A stretch of 64,000 nt of DNA from JABDLO01 sp041749255 (GCA_041749255.1 JBGTBR010000004.1:3231-67230); one strand, 5' to 3'; shown: positions 53,453-63,367, counted from the stretch's first letter. The notes: a model not told the origin generated them from the letters alone. Program-made: numbers and translations.

Positions 53453-55822
53453 ATGGTTATGAAATTTTTTACCTTTTGCCTCCTTATATCAGGTTTCCAA
53501 ACTTTGCAAAGTCAGTCTTTAGTCCAAAATGTACGGGGAAGGATAATAGATGCTGAAACCAAAGATCCTCTAATAGGTGCTGAAATCTACCTGGTTGGTT
53601 CCAATCCATTAATAGGCACCATTTCGGACCTCGATGGAAATTTCATTTTAGAAAAAATCCCGGTGGGTCGACAAATCATCCAGGGTAATTATCTGGGCTA
53701 TCAATCTATTATTCGCGATAATATCCTTATTAATTCGGCTCATGAATATTACCTGGAATTAGAACTCTTACCTGGGATTGAATTAACTGAAGTTGTGATA
53801 CAGGCATATAGCAGAAAACAACCGGTCAATGAGCAAATCATTTCCAGCCACAGACGATTGGATCCTGAAGAATTGCAGTTTCATGCTGCAACGGCTAACG
53901 ATCCGGGAAGATTGGTGATGGGATTTCCCGGAGTTCAACCTTCCAGAGACAGTCGGAGTGACATTATAATCAGGGGCAATTCATCGGCCGGTATTTTGTG
54001 GAGGCTGGAAGGTCTGGACATTCCCAATCCCAATCATTTTGCACGACGAGGTTCATCAGGTGGAGGAATTACTATTTTCAGTGCATCGCTTTTAGGTAGC
54101 TCAGATTTTATGACAGGTGCTTTTCCTTCAGAGTACGGAAATGCCTATGCAGGAGTTTTTGATATGAAATTCCGGCATGGAAATCTTTTTAAAAATGCAC
54201 AAACAATTAGAGCGGGAATTCTTGGATTGGATATTGCATCTGAAGGGCCGATCACAAAAGGGAAGACTTCGTATCTTGCCAATTTCAGGTATTCCACCCT
54301 TGGAATATTAAATGCTGCTGGCATTCATTTGGTAGGACCCAGAACCGACAATAATTTCCAGGATCTCTCCTTTAAAATTTTTCACAAGGGTAATAAAAGC
54401 TACTTCAGTTTGTGGGGGATGGGAGGAAACAGCAGGGAAGATTTTCGACCAAATGATTTGCCATGGTCGACATATAGTGACTATACATCGCATAAGTTCA
54501 CTACCCTAACGGGTGTGGTAGGAGCCACCTATAATCAAATTATTGATGATAATTCATATATCCAGGTAAACGCAGGATTTATGGGTCAGGATATTCTTTT
54601 CAGGAATGATACTCTTAACTCCTTAGAAGAAAGAACAGTAATCAACGATGAAAACTACTATTCATCCCGATTGACTTCACATGCTTTTTACAAAAGAAAT
54701 TTTAACTCAAAACTAAATGCAAAATTTGGAATCATCGCCACGAAATTATTTTACCAAATGTCCCATAGTAAATGGAACAGATCAACTGGAAATTTTGAGA
54801 CTTTGATCCAATCCGATTCTGATAATAATGCAACGCTTCAGGATTCTTTTGGAATTCCTCATCAGTTTCAATCTTACTTTCAATTTTCATACAAGCCGGC
54901 TTTAAAATGGACCATTCATGGTGGAATACATTTTTTAAGTGCAACAATCACACAAAACAATAATTCCGTTGACCCGCGAATGGGTATTCAATATACTTTA
55001 TCAGATAAAAGTTCTTTGAACTTTTCATTGGGAATATTCAGTAGTTTGCCTCCTCCCGGATCTTATTATTATCTGGAACAAGGCAGGTATGTCAATAGTT
55101 ATCTTTCTTTCATCAAATCCAGGCAAATCGTTTTGGGCTTTCAGCAAGGGCTGGGTAAGACTTTAAACCTCCAGATAGAGGCATATGCCCAATACTTGTG
55201 GGATGTCCCTGTGGGAAATAATCCCAATGAAATCTATTGGTCTCTCAATGATGTACAGGGATTTGCAAACCAACCCTTGCTTTCAACAGGTACTGGTCTG
55301 AACAGAGGCATCGAGATTACATTGGAAAAATTTTTTTCAAAAGGAGTATTCTTTGTTTTCGGAACTTCCATATTCAATTCAACTTTCAAAATTCCCTCAA
55401 ATACTATGTCTTTCAATACACAATACAACAGTCAAATTGCCACAAATTTTACGGGCGGCAAAACATGGGCTATTAGTGAAAATACATTCATTGAAGCCGG
55501 ATTAAGGCTAATTTATAATTCCGGCCATCCTATAACTCCTGTTTTGTCGGCCTACAAAGAATTAGATGGGGATAAGCCTGTATTGGATGGAAATAATCCA
55601 TTTTCTGAAAGAGTCAGTTATTACTTCCGTCCCGATTTGCGTCTTGCATTAAGAAAAAATTTAAATAAGTCCGCTTATTGGCTCGCACTGGATGTTCAAA
55701 ACTTTATCAACAGAAGAAATGAGGATTTTATAGATTATGAGTTTAATGCAGTACAAAGAAATTGGGAACACCGGCTTCAGTCACCTCTTACACCTTTACT
55801 CACTTTCCAAATTGATTTTTGA
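53453..55822 (+). CDS. TonB-dependent outer-membrane receptor
   Basis: 789 residues (ATG 53459 is an alternative start). Signal peptide to about residue 20 (FCLLISGFQTLQSQ). Carboxypeptidase-regulatory-like domain (RGRIIDAETKDPLIGAEIYL, TISDLDGNFILEKIPVGRQ), then a plug with SDIIIRGNSSAGILWRLEGL and DIPNPNHF, then a beta barrel ending in a strand with terminal Phe (TPLLTFQIDF). No SusD-like lipoprotein is adjacent, so a glycan role is not indicated. The substrate is unknown. It is coupled to two small membrane proteins. Confidence 0.93.
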   Translation: MVMKFFTFCLLISGFQTLQSQSLVQNVRGRIIDAETKDPLIGAEIYLVGSNPLIGTISDLDGNFILEKIPVGRQIIQGNYLGYQSIIRDNILINSAHEYYLELELLPGIELTEVVIQAYSRKQPVNEQIISSHRRLDPEELQFHAATANDPGRLVMGFPGVQPSRDSRSDIIIRGNSSAGILWRLEGLDIPNPNHFARRGSSGGGITIFSASLLGSSDFMTGAFPSEYGNAYAGVFDMKFRHGNLFKNAQTIRAGILGLDIASEGPITKGKTSYLANFRYSTLGILNAAGIHLVGPRTDNNFQDLSFKIFHKGNKSYFSLWGMGGNSREDFRPNDLPWSTYSDYTSHKFTTLTGVVGATYNQIIDDNSYIQVNAGFMGQDILFRNDTLNSLEERTVINDENYYSSRLTSHAFYKRNFNSKLNAKFGIIATKLFYQMSHSKWNRSTGNFETLIQSDSDNNATLQDSFGIPHQFQSYFQFSYKPALKWTIHGGIHFLSATITQNNNSVDPRMGIQYTLSDKSSLNFSLGIFSSLPPPGSYYYLEQGRYVNSYLSFIKSRQIVLGFQQGLGKTLNLQIEAYAQYLWDVPVGNNPNEIYWSLNDVQGFANQPLLSTGTGLNRGIEITLEKFFSKGVFFVFGTSIFNSTFKIPSNTMSFNTQYNSQIATNFTGGKTWAISENTFIEAGLRLIYNSGHPITPVLSAYKELDGDKPVLDGNNPFSERVSYYFRPDLRLALRKNLNKSAYWLALDVQNFINRRNEDFIDYEFNAVQRNWEHRLQSPLTPLLTFQIDF

Positions 55823-55929
55823 TGAATAATAAATCCACTCTACTGGTCTGGTCAAAATACATATTGGGCATTTTTATTTTGGGGTTACTGGTGGACTTAA
55901 AATCATTCTTTCAATACAAAGTAAAATAG
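55822..55929 (+). CDS. 35-residue membrane microprotein coupled to the TonB receptor
   Basis: The ATG overlaps the receptor stop codon (TGATG at 55820-55824). The product has one predicted membrane helix (YILGIFILGLLVDL) between MNNKSTLLVWSK and KSFFQYKVK, with basic residues on both sides. It is too short for most gene finders. Overlap coupling and the following small membrane gene support reality, but only comparison with relatives can prove it. Confidence 0.5.
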   Translation: MNNKSTLLVWSKYILGIFILGLLVDLKSFFQYKVK

Positions 55930-55949
55930 TCTAGGAACGATTGTTTATT

Positions 55950-56246
55950 ATGACACATAACAACTTAAAATCAAAAGAAAAAAAATTTATTCTATTGACA
56001 CTTTTAGTGGTTCACATTATCTTTATGTCTTCAGTATTCAGAACTTTAAACTCTCCGGAAATCTATGAGAAGGAACCGGATTATATAGGCCATAATGTTG
56101 CAGAATTTTTTCAAAATGTAAACAACTCTGTTACCATGCAATTTGAAATTACGGGTTTTATGGTGGAGGAAACCCTTCCATTTAATGAGGTTGCCCGTCA
56201 TGAGAAGCCGGATTCAACAGGAAATCTACGCTTTAACGATAACTAA
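55950..56246 (+). CDS. Small single-helix membrane protein next to the TonB receptor
   Basis: 98 residues from ATG 55950 (the frame is open to 55941). A basic N-terminus (MTHNNLKSKEKK), one membrane helix (FILLTLLVVHIIFMSSVF) and about 65 periplasmic residues (YEKEPDYIGHNVAEFFQNVN, TMQFEITGFMVEE). N-in topology with a short periplasmic domain recalls TonB/ExbD-like accessory proteins, but no motif of those is present. Third gene of the receptor operon. Confidence 0.62.
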   Translation: MTHNNLKSKEKKFILLTLLVVHIIFMSSVFRTLNSPEIYEKEPDYIGHNVAEFFQNVNNSVTMQFEITGFMVEETLPFNEVARHEKPDSTGNLRFNDN

Positions 56247-56255
56247 ACATGGTTT

Positions 56256-56801
56256 TTAAACGCAACCATAACGTAAAATCCTCAGTTTTTTCAATACCTG
56301 ACATCTTTTGGATTTTAATGAATTTACTGTTGTGAATGTAGACATTTTATATAGAACTACTTCTTCATCACTATATCCTTCCAAATAATGCAGACGCAGG
56401 ATTTCCGAGGCTGGTTTATTTAAATTTTGAAGATAAAATTGAATTTCATTTTTTATTTCAAAACTTCTGGCTATATCGCCAGCATCCTCATGTTCATATA
56501 GATGTTCCTGATTCAAAATGCATCGTTGGTAAGTTGTCTTTCTGATTTGATTTTTGATCAGGTTCCTTAATATGAGAATTCCGTAAATCTTAGGATCAGT
56601 TCCATTATAATGGTAGAGACCACCTTTAATCTTTTCTAAAAAAAGTAAAATGGCATCATGGATTAATTCTTCCATTTCTTCGCGAGAAATTTTTAGAGAT
56701 GGGAGTAGTTTTCTGGAAGTATCCATTAATACCTTTCTTAATTCTAATACGGAATCACTATGCCCCAACTTCAGGCCCTCATAAAGTTTTTTTTCTTCCA
56801 T
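56256..56801 (-). CDS. ECF-type RNA polymerase sigma factor
   Basis: 181 residues. Region 2 is EMEELIHDAILLFLEKI with IYGILILRNLIKNQIRK. Region 4 is ASEILRLHYLEGYSDEEVVLYKM with LKSKRCQVLKKL. It is convergent with the TonB receptor operon (10 bp between stops), with no anti-sigma gene beside it. It could control the receptor or the downstream T9SS genes; this is inference from position. Confidence 0.88.
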   Translation of the reverse strand: MEEKKLYEGLKLGHSDSVLELRKVLMDTSRKLLPSLKISREEMEELIHDAILLFLEKIKGGLYHYNGTDPKIYGILILRNLIKNQIRKTTYQRCILNQEHLYEHEDAGDIARSFEIKNEIQFYLQNLNKPASEILRLHYLEGYSDEEVVLYKMSTFTTVNSLKSKRCQVLKKLRILRYGCV

Positions 56802-56944
56802 ATTTTAATGATATTTTACCAATGCGTGAATCCCTAAATCATAAATAAAAACTTGTCGAAATTTCTTGGGGTTTATATTGCTTAAATTTACATATTTGCA
56901 AAACTTTAACAGCATCCATTGTTTATATCAGGTATATTTATGTG

Positions 56945-56977
56945 TCAACATGCCATATAGCCATATAAACATGTTGA
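56945..56977. promoter_or_regulatory. Inverted repeat in the sigma-factor upstream region
   Basis: TCAACATG (56945-56952) and CATGTTGA (56970-56977), 8-bp perfect arms around an ATATAGCCATATA-like centre. About 145 bp upstream of the reverse-strand sigma gene. A possible operator; no regulator identified. Confidence 0.35.
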
Positions 56978-57077
56978 TGGATTGTCTTCAAGACTTATCT
57001 TTAAAGTTGGATGTTTGAGATTGTGGCTTTATCCTCTTTCAATCATAGAATAAAAATGATAAAATTAGCATGAATAG

Positions 57078-57135
57078 GAATGCGGCTTTAGCCATTCTAC
57101 ATGATAATTAACACATAATGAGGTCTTTAGCCCAA
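57078..57135. repeat. Degenerate REP-like element
   Basis: GGAATGCGGCTTTAGCCATTC (57078-57098 region, imperfect palindrome) and GGTCTTTAGCCC (57123-57134), decayed relatives of the GGGCTTTAGCCC pair at 36.7 kb with similar spacing. The rest of the 56802-57387 gap shows no ORF. Confidence 0.5.
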
Positions 57136-57387
57136 TTAATTAAAAGCTGATTCGACGGTTTTGAAACCTTTCATGAGCTTGGTGTGATTTAAATCTCATA
57201 GCTCTGTCAGTACAATCATTTAAAAGAAAACGCCCTTTTAAAGACATCCACCCAAGGTTTTCAGCCTGATAAGTGAACTCCTCATCCAATGCTCTCCTAA
57301 AATTTTGTTTCCATACGTATTAACCTGTCAACATCACAGTAACATATACCAGTATATTATATGTTAACAATTAAAATCTTAACCTTT

Positions 57388-58758
57388 ATGAAGAATCTAT
57401 ACCTATTGAGTGCCTTTTTACTTTGGACTTTTCCTTTAAGCCTGATATCGCAGGTTTGGGAAGCAACGGATCCAGGCTTTCCTAATCCTGTTCAGACCTG
57501 GCGAATAACCGTTGTGGATGAAAATGTTGCATGGACATATGGTTTTACCCTCGATCCTGAAGTTCCCGATGGTGCCGAGTGGACATTTTCAGATTATTTT
57601 ATTAGTAAAACTGTGGATGGAGGCAACTCATGGCAAACATATTCATTTCCACAGGGAGCTGCCGGATTTTTATCCAATATTGCATCCATTAGTGCTGATG
57701 TCGCCTGGGTAGCTTATTTTGATTTTGATGAAGGCAGTAAATTGCTAAAGACTACGGATGGCGGTGCATCCTGGGAGACTCTCAATATTGATTTGGAGAG
57801 CTTTATAGGGAGTGTACATTTTTATAATGAGAGTGACGGAATTGTCCTGGCAGATCCTTTTGAAGGCGAATTTCAAGTGTTTTTAACTGATGACGGAGGC
57901 GATACGTGGACACAAATACATCAACCTGATATCCCGGCAGCTTTAGATGACGATGAATGGATGTGGCCGGGTATGTTTACCACCCATGGCGATTGGATTT
58001 GGTCAAATACTGAGTATGGAAGAGTGCTGTATTCCCAAGACCGGGGTAATACCTGGAGCATTTTTGAAAGCCCGGAGGGCTCTGAAGGGCAATATTCCCA
58101 CCATTTGGCTTCTGATGATGAGGGTAATCTGTATTTCAATTTTATCCTGATAGATCCTGATACGGACGAGGAATTGGGCGTTCTACTGTTCAGGCGTGGG
58201 TTGGATGATGATGAATGGACAGATATTACACCAGAGAATAATGAAAATTGGATAGCAGGGTTATCAGGTGTTCCCGGAACAGGAACTATGATAATGCATA
58301 TTGGAAATGTGGATGAAACCTGGGTGAGCTACGACAAAGGAAATTCATGGACAACAATTGACGATTCTCATCGTGTTGGTTTTGTATCTTTCTTCAATGA
58401 AAGCTCAGGGTTTACCTGTGAAATGCCATTAAGCTATAATGAACCCTCAAGGTTTGTATACAGATATGTTGGATCACCTCTAACCGGATTATTACTCCAG
58501 AAGCCATTGAATGTCTCACTTTCTGTCTTTCCCAATCCGGTAGTCAATCATTTGAATGTTCATTTTGAAAGTGAAAATCCTGGCAAATTCTGCATTCTCA
58601 TAAATGATCTCAAAGGTAAACTGATGCATAAACTGGATATAAGCGAAACCCAATCTTTTACCCGTTTGATGGATTTGAGTGATTATCCCAATGGAGTTTA
58701 TATTCTAACCCTTTGCAACGATGCCGGAATGAAGAGTACAAAATTTTTGAAATTTTAA
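57388..58758 (+). CDS. Secreted BNR/Vps10-like beta-propeller protein with T9SS signal
   Basis: 456 residues from ATG 57388, the start of a signal peptide (MKNLYLLSAFLLWTFPLSLI, cleavage near SQ); the longer frame from 57361 starts inside an inverted repeat. Four or more Asp-box motifs: KTVDGGNSWQTY, KTTDGGASWETL, LTDDGGDTWTQI, SQDRGNTWSIF and SYDKGNSWTTI. The C-terminal 75 or so residues are a T9SS type A sorting domain (VFPNPVVNHLNVHFES, then YPNGVYILTL). Likely surface or released; ligand or glycan binding is inferred. Confidence 0.92.
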   Translation: MKNLYLLSAFLLWTFPLSLISQVWEATDPGFPNPVQTWRITVVDENVAWTYGFTLDPEVPDGAEWTFSDYFISKTVDGGNSWQTYSFPQGAAGFLSNIASISADVAWVAYFDFDEGSKLLKTTDGGASWETLNIDLESFIGSVHFYNESDGIVLADPFEGEFQVFLTDDGGDTWTQIHQPDIPAALDDDEWMWPGMFTTHGDWIWSNTEYGRVLYSQDRGNTWSIFESPEGSEGQYSHHLASDDEGNLYFNFILIDPDTDEELGVLLFRRGLDDDEWTDITPENNENWIAGLSGVPGTGTMIMHIGNVDETWVSYDKGNSWTTIDDSHRVGFVSFFNESSGFTCEMPLSYNEPSRFVYRYVGSPLTGLLLQKPLNVSLSVFPNPVVNHLNVHFESENPGKFCILINDLKGKLMHKLDISETQSFTRLMDLSDYPNGVYILTLCNDAGMKSTKFLKF

Positions 58759-58797
58759 ATATTACATCGATTTTCATGACTTAAACATCTCATTACT

Positions 58798-59379
58798 ATG
58801 AATGGCTTTGTAAAAATGTACCAATCATGTGTTTTGATTCTCATTTTATCAGGAATAGGATGTACATATTCAATAGAGCCCTTTTTTGAGGAGGAAGATG
58901 CTATATTTCTTCCGCAACTTTTGGGTGAATGGGCATCGGAAGATGGAAGTGGTATCATAATAGATAGCCTGGATTCCAAAACATACCAAATTACTGTTTT
59001 TGATTCATTGAGTATAAAAAATTGGATAGGAATGACCACCATGATTGATTCCAGATACTTTATCGATTTAACAGAAAATGAAATACCGCTCGGATTGGAC
59101 GATTTTAAGTTACTGATCCCCATTCATATAGTTAAGCGGCTTATTATTACAAAAGATACCGTATACTTTAATAGTATGTGCATTTCATGCGCTTGTGAAC
59201 TGATAAGCAGCGAGAGTAATATACATTATGTCAGTGATTGCAACTCGGAATTTCCCGATATTTATTTTAGAGATACTTCAAAAAGGTTGTCACAATTCAT
59301 TGCTGATCATCCGGTATTATTTGATGATATAGAACCTTCACAATACTTTGTTAGGGTCAATGTGAATCCAAAAGAGTAA
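58798..59379 (+). CDS. Lipoprotein of unknown function
   Basis: 193 residues. Lipobox SGIGC, lipidation at Cys22. The mature part starts with acidic FFEEEDAIFLPQLLGEWASEDGSG (a lipocalin-like 'LLGEW' opening), then several strand-like segments and a CISCAC cysteine cluster near residue 125. Starts 39 bp after the propeller gene, so probably co-transcribed. The family is not recognised. Confidence 0.75.
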   Translation: MNGFVKMYQSCVLILILSGIGCTYSIEPFFEEEDAIFLPQLLGEWASEDGSGIIIDSLDSKTYQITVFDSLSIKNWIGMTTMIDSRYFIDLTENEIPLGLDDFKLLIPIHIVKRLIITKDTVYFNSMCISCACELISSESNIHYVSDCNSEFPDIYFRDTSKRLSQFIADHPVLFDDIEPSQYFVRVNVNPKE

Positions 59380-59546
59380 TTGTTTTTCTCTGGGGTAAAT
59401 CGGTGACTTCAAAAAAACAATTCTGATATACATCGCGTGTATTTAAGATTTAATGCTATAAATTGGATTATCTGGAATCGAAATACAAATAAAAATAGGT
59501 AAATATCAATCCTGTTGCATTTGATTAATTCACCAAAGAAAACAAA

Positions 59547-60410
59547 ATGAAAAACATTATTTACACTTTACAACTCGCAATGTTAATTTGTGCTACTGGT
59601 AATCTTTATGGCCAATTAAAAGCTATTGACGAGCCGGTTGACTCAGCTAAGATGTACAAAATTGAACTGAAAAACGGAGCAGTGGTGATCGGCAACATAT
59701 TACAAAAAGATTCAATGTATGTGTTAATGAAAACATCATCAACACCTGAAATTGAAATCCCAGTTTTAAAAATCAAAAGCATACTCGAAGTTGACAAATC
59801 AAAATTAAAAAAAAGTGATTACTGGTTCCTAAACCCTTCTGCGAAAAGGTATTTTTTTGGACTATCTGCTTTTCCTTTACAAAAAGGTGAAGGGTACTAC
59901 CAGAATACTTATATTATAGTAAACTCTTTCAATGTCGGTATAACCAATAATATTACTGTTGGTGGGGGACTTTCTGTTTTCAATTTTATTGGAGATAGTT
60001 TTGAATCAATTCTTTTTATAACACCAAAAGTTGGATTTGAAGTAGCAAAAGAGTTTCATGCTGGTTTTGGAGTTTCATATGCAACTACTCCAGGCGTCAG
60101 CTCTGGCAGAAGTAATTTAGGGATTATATATGGAATGGGAACGTATGGCAATTTAAATCATAATCTAACCGGTGGTTTGGGATGGGGATTTCTTGAAGGA
60201 GAATTTTCAGGGGAACCCATTGTTACTTTTTCAGGCATGACACGAATGTCTAAAAATGTTGCATTGGTAACTGAAAATTGGTTCTTTACGACCACTAATG
60301 GCGATATAGTTTACTCATACGGAATAAGATTTTTTGGAAAGAAAATTACATTCGATTTAGCAATCATCAGGAATTATATTCCATATGTAGACTTTGTACT
60401 GAAATTTTGA
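59547..60410 (+). CDS. Outer-membrane beta-barrel protein of unknown function
   Basis: 287 residues. Signal peptide ending near LYGQ (residue 22). A short Sm-like strand-rich domain follows (KMYKIELKNGAVVIGNILQKD, PEIEIPVLKIKSILEV). From residue 90 there are alternating amphipathic strands (RYFFGLSAFPLQKGEGYYQN, NNITVGGGLSVFNF, GNLNHNLTGGLGWGF) ending in a terminal Phe (DFVLKF), the pattern of an 8-12 strand outer-membrane barrel. Widespread type in Bacteroidota; function unknown. Confidence 0.75.
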   Translation: MKNIIYTLQLAMLICATGNLYGQLKAIDEPVDSAKMYKIELKNGAVVIGNILQKDSMYVLMKTSSTPEIEIPVLKIKSILEVDKSKLKKSDYWFLNPSAKRYFFGLSAFPLQKGEGYYQNTYIIVNSFNVGITNNITVGGGLSVFNFIGDSFESILFITPKVGFEVAKEFHAGFGVSYATTPGVSSGRSNLGIIYGMGTYGNLNHNLTGGLGWGFLEGEFSGEPIVTFSGMTRMSKNVALVTENWFFTTTNGDIVYSYGIRFFGKKITFDLAIIRNYIPYVDFVLKF

Positions 60411-60446
60411 AAAATCAACTTGAGTTTTATCGACTTGAATCAAGAT

Positions 60447-61193
60447 TTATAATTTCAAAATATTTTTTAGTTCTTCTTTTTTTTCCGGACTGATCGGCAG
60501 TATGGCTTGATCTTCCATTACAAGTTTATTAACTCTACCTCTTATATACTTAGAAATAAAATTTAAATTGATGGTATGACTACGATGGATCCTGTAAAAA
60601 GGAAAACCTTCTAATTGCCTTTCAACCTCTTTTAAAGGTTTTGAGATGACATATTTTTCTTTAGCCGTAAAAATGGTTGTATAATTGGCATCGGATTCAA
60701 GCCTGATTATTGTGCATATAGGTATAAATTCAATGCCTTCTCTGACAGATACTGGTAGCTTTTCGAAACGTTCATCCTGTTGAAAGCTTTCAGAGAGTAT
60801 ATCAATTTTATTGTTTAAAAGATTATTTTTTCTATATAAAATATGTTTATTTAAGGCTTTTAGGAGCCTGTCACCATGTACAGGTTTTAATAAATAATCA
60901 ATGACATCGAGATTGTATGCATTTAAAGCGTATTGATCATATGCTGTAACAAAGATTACATCAAAGTGTATTCTTTTCAAATTTTTTAGCAATTCGAGGC
61001 CATTTAATTTGGGCATTTCGATATCCAGAAATAATATATCGAAACTTAAGTAATCCAAATCAAATATGGCATCCAGTGCGGAAGTGTAAGTGGCCACGAC
61101 CTCTACAGGAATGGTAATATTTTCAAGTTCCCATAGAAGGGCATTAATTCCGGTTTGTTCGTCATCTATGATTACACATCTGATGGTCTTCAT
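60447..61193 (-). CDS. LytTR-family response regulator
   Basis: 248 residues. The receiver domain has acidic D10/D11, the phospho-acceptor D57 in FDILFLDIEMPKLNG and a lysine in LLKPVHGDRLL. The C-terminal LytTR DNA-binding domain (about residues 145-245) shows IIRLESDANYTTIF, KPLKEVERQLEGFPFYRIHRSH and NKLVMEDQAILPISPEKK. The start overlaps the stop of the sensor gene by 4 bp (ATGA). Confidence 0.95.
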   Translation of the reverse strand: MKTIRCVIIDDEQTGINALLWELENITIPVEVVATYTSALDAIFDLDYLSFDILFLDIEMPKLNGLELLKNLKRIHFDVIFVTAYDQYALNAYNLDVIDYLLKPVHGDRLLKALNKHILYRKNNLLNNKIDILSESFQQDERFEKLPVSVREGIEFIPICTIIRLESDANYTTIFTAKEKYVISKPLKEVERQLEGFPFYRIHRSHTINLNFISKYIRGRVNKLVMEDQAILPISPEKKEELKNILKL

Positions 61194-63367
61194 TTCTGCA
61201 GTTCATTTAAATAATTCTGATTAAAATTCTTTAGTTTAAAGTTAATTATAACTTCGGTTCCCTGATCCTCGGGAATATCAATGATCACAATACCGGCCTG
61301 TTCGCCATACATAAGACGTAATCTGGCTATAGCCAATTCAATACCAGCAGATCTGTTATTTTTCTTCTTTTTCAAATTTTTTATACCCGAAAGTCTTCTT
61401 CCTATACCATTATCAATGATTTGGATCTTTACTTCATCCCTGGTTTGCCTGATGTCAATTTCGAGGTGACATTGGACGGATTTATGGGAAATTCCATGCC
61501 ATACTGCATTTTCAACAAAGGGCTGTAATAAAAGTGAAGGAATATATATCGAGTCTAATGGAATTTCTGGATCTACCTTTACATTGAAAACAAAAGGTTT
61601 GGAAAATCTCTGTTGTTCCAGTTTTATATACGTTTTTACAATATCCAATTCATTCTCGAGTGGAATATAGAGTGAGTTGGAATAATGTAAAATATCTCTT
61701 AACAATTGGGCGAAATCATTGATGTAATCGGTTGCTAATTTTTTCTCGTTCTTAACAATATAACTTTTTATGGAATTCAGGCTGTTAAACAAAAAATGAG
61801 GGTTCATTCTGGACTGTAAAGTTTCCATCTCAAGTCGTTCAATCCTCCGGATCACCTCAATTTGTTTTTTATTTTTATTTTTTATTTTTCTGTTCTTTAT
61901 CCATAATAATATACCACCAAATATTGTGAATGAGATAAACATGATCACGGTTGTCCATGTTAGTTCCCACCATTTTTTCTGTTTATTGATATAATAAACC
62001 ATCTCGCTGGAATCCTGGCCATTCATTCGCAATCTGAAGGATAGTTTGTGAAACCCTCCTTTTAAATTTTTTAATGATAACGAAGGGTTTTTCGATATTC
62101 TCCATTTTTTGTCATTGAGTGCATAATGCAGCTCTCCATAGTTTGGATCAAAAAAAAATGGCATAGAAATTTGGATGTCAATATGATTTTCATCTTTATC
62201 GATTTCAATTTGATCCGGCAATGAAGTAAATCCGTCATTGAAATAGATATTTCTTTTATTGGTTGTTATAGCACATATTCTCGCTTCGGAAATTTCTATT
62301 GGAGATTGGCCAGGAATTCTATATGTTGAAATTCCAGTAAAACTCCCCACTATCAATTGATCTCCATGATGATATATAGAGGATGAAGGCTCTGGGACGG
62401 GTTCGACATTAAAGTATTCATTAAATGGAATAAATTCTTTTCTTTTGTAATTAAATACAATGGGCATTGAAACTTTTAAGGCTGCGGCTACAAATATGGA
62501 ATCATTTATAACACTCATTTCCAATGCGACATTTTCATCTAGAGGAGCAGAATCATCATATATTTGGAACATAAAGTGATCCCATTTTTCATTTTCAAGG
62601 TTGAATACTGTGACACCACCGCCCCAGCTAATTTTAAATACTTCATGGTCTGTGACAAACATATCTTGTATGGAATAATTGTATTCGGGATAAAGATCTG
62701 ATTGGGGTGCCAGGCCCTGTAATATATTGCGAGGCATGGGATGATGTTTGTATGTTTTAGTGATTAAATCAAATGTGCACAGACCCATAGAACCGCCTAC
62801 AACCCAAAGATTGTTGTCTTTTTTATGTTCCTTAATGACTTTGACTAAATTTAAAGAATGGGGTCCATATTGTAAGTGGGGATATTGGCTTCTGAACTTA
62901 TAACTCTCTTTTATTTCCAAATTGTAATCTACTTTTAATATCCCAATGGAAGATGCTATATACATATGATCGTTTGACTCGAAAAATGCAGAAACAATGC
63001 AATTTCGATAAGGATCGGCTAAATCAGTTTTTCCTTTGGGTATTACTACTTCCCCATTAGTTTTTAATAGAACAAAACCTGATTTTTCGAACCCTATCCA
63101 TAAATTGTTATTCTTATCAAAATAAATTTCTCTTAACAACAGACTTGGTAATTTTACAGGAACCTGATGCCATGCACATCCATTATAGCGGAATAGTCCT
63201 TTAAAAGTAGCCACCCACACATTTCCGTATTTATCAATAGCAACATCCATTCTCTCTGAACTTATTTCAACTCCTGTCCATGTTATCCTGCTTTGTTCAG
63301 TAATTTTTTCAGTTATTATGGCCGGGGTCAATATTGAAAGAAAAAGTATTTTGAGAAAACACCACAT
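61190..63367 (-). CDS. LytS-type sensor histidine kinase with periplasmic beta-propeller
   Basis: 725 residues. N-terminal signal/anchor, then a two-component-regulator propeller (repeats such as AIDKYGNVWVATFKGLFRYN and DKNNNLWIGFEKSG, residues about 35-340), a Y_Y_Y-like beta domain (about 375-450), one membrane helix (TTVIMFISFTIFGGILLWI) and a His_kinase domain with His524 in SRMNPHFLFNSLNSIKSYI. The HATPase has LLLQPFVENAVWHG and DNGIGR. Its partner is the overlapping LytTR regulator. Signal unknown. Confidence 0.94.
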   Translation of the reverse strand: MWCFLKILFLSILTPAIITEKITEQSRITWTGVEISSERMDVAIDKYGNVWVATFKGLFRYNGCAWHQVPVKLPSLLLREIYFDKNNNLWIGFEKSGFVLLKTNGEVVIPKGKTDLADPYRNCIVSAFFESNDHMYIASSIGILKVDYNLEIKESYKFRSQYPHLQYGPHSLNLVKVIKEHKKDNNLWVVGGSMGLCTFDLITKTYKHHPMPRNILQGLAPQSDLYPEYNYSIQDMFVTDHEVFKISWGGGVTVFNLENEKWDHFMFQIYDDSAPLDENVALEMSVINDSIFVAAALKVSMPIVFNYKRKEFIPFNEYFNVEPVPEPSSSIYHHGDQLIVGSFTGISTYRIPGQSPIEISEARICAITTNKRNIYFNDGFTSLPDQIEIDKDENHIDIQISMPFFFDPNYGELHYALNDKKWRISKNPSLSLKNLKGGFHKLSFRLRMNGQDSSEMVYYINKQKKWWELTWTTVIMFISFTIFGGILLWIKNRKIKNKNKKQIEVIRRIERLEMETLQSRMNPHFLFNSLNSIKSYIVKNEKKLATDYINDFAQLLRDILHYSNSLYIPLENELDIVKTYIKLEQQRFSKPFVFNVKVDPEIPLDSIYIPSLLLQPFVENAVWHGISHKSVQCHLEIDIRQTRDEVKIQIIDNGIGRRLSGIKNLKKKKNNRSAGIELAIARLRLMYGEQAGIVIIDIPEDQGTEVIINFKLKNFNQNYLNELQK

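Noticed and set aside
53453..55822. SusC/SusD polysaccharide-utilisation locus
   Set aside because: The receptor has no SusD-like lipoprotein beside it and no glycoside hydrolase or hybrid sensor in the operon; the nearest GH gene is 40 kb away.
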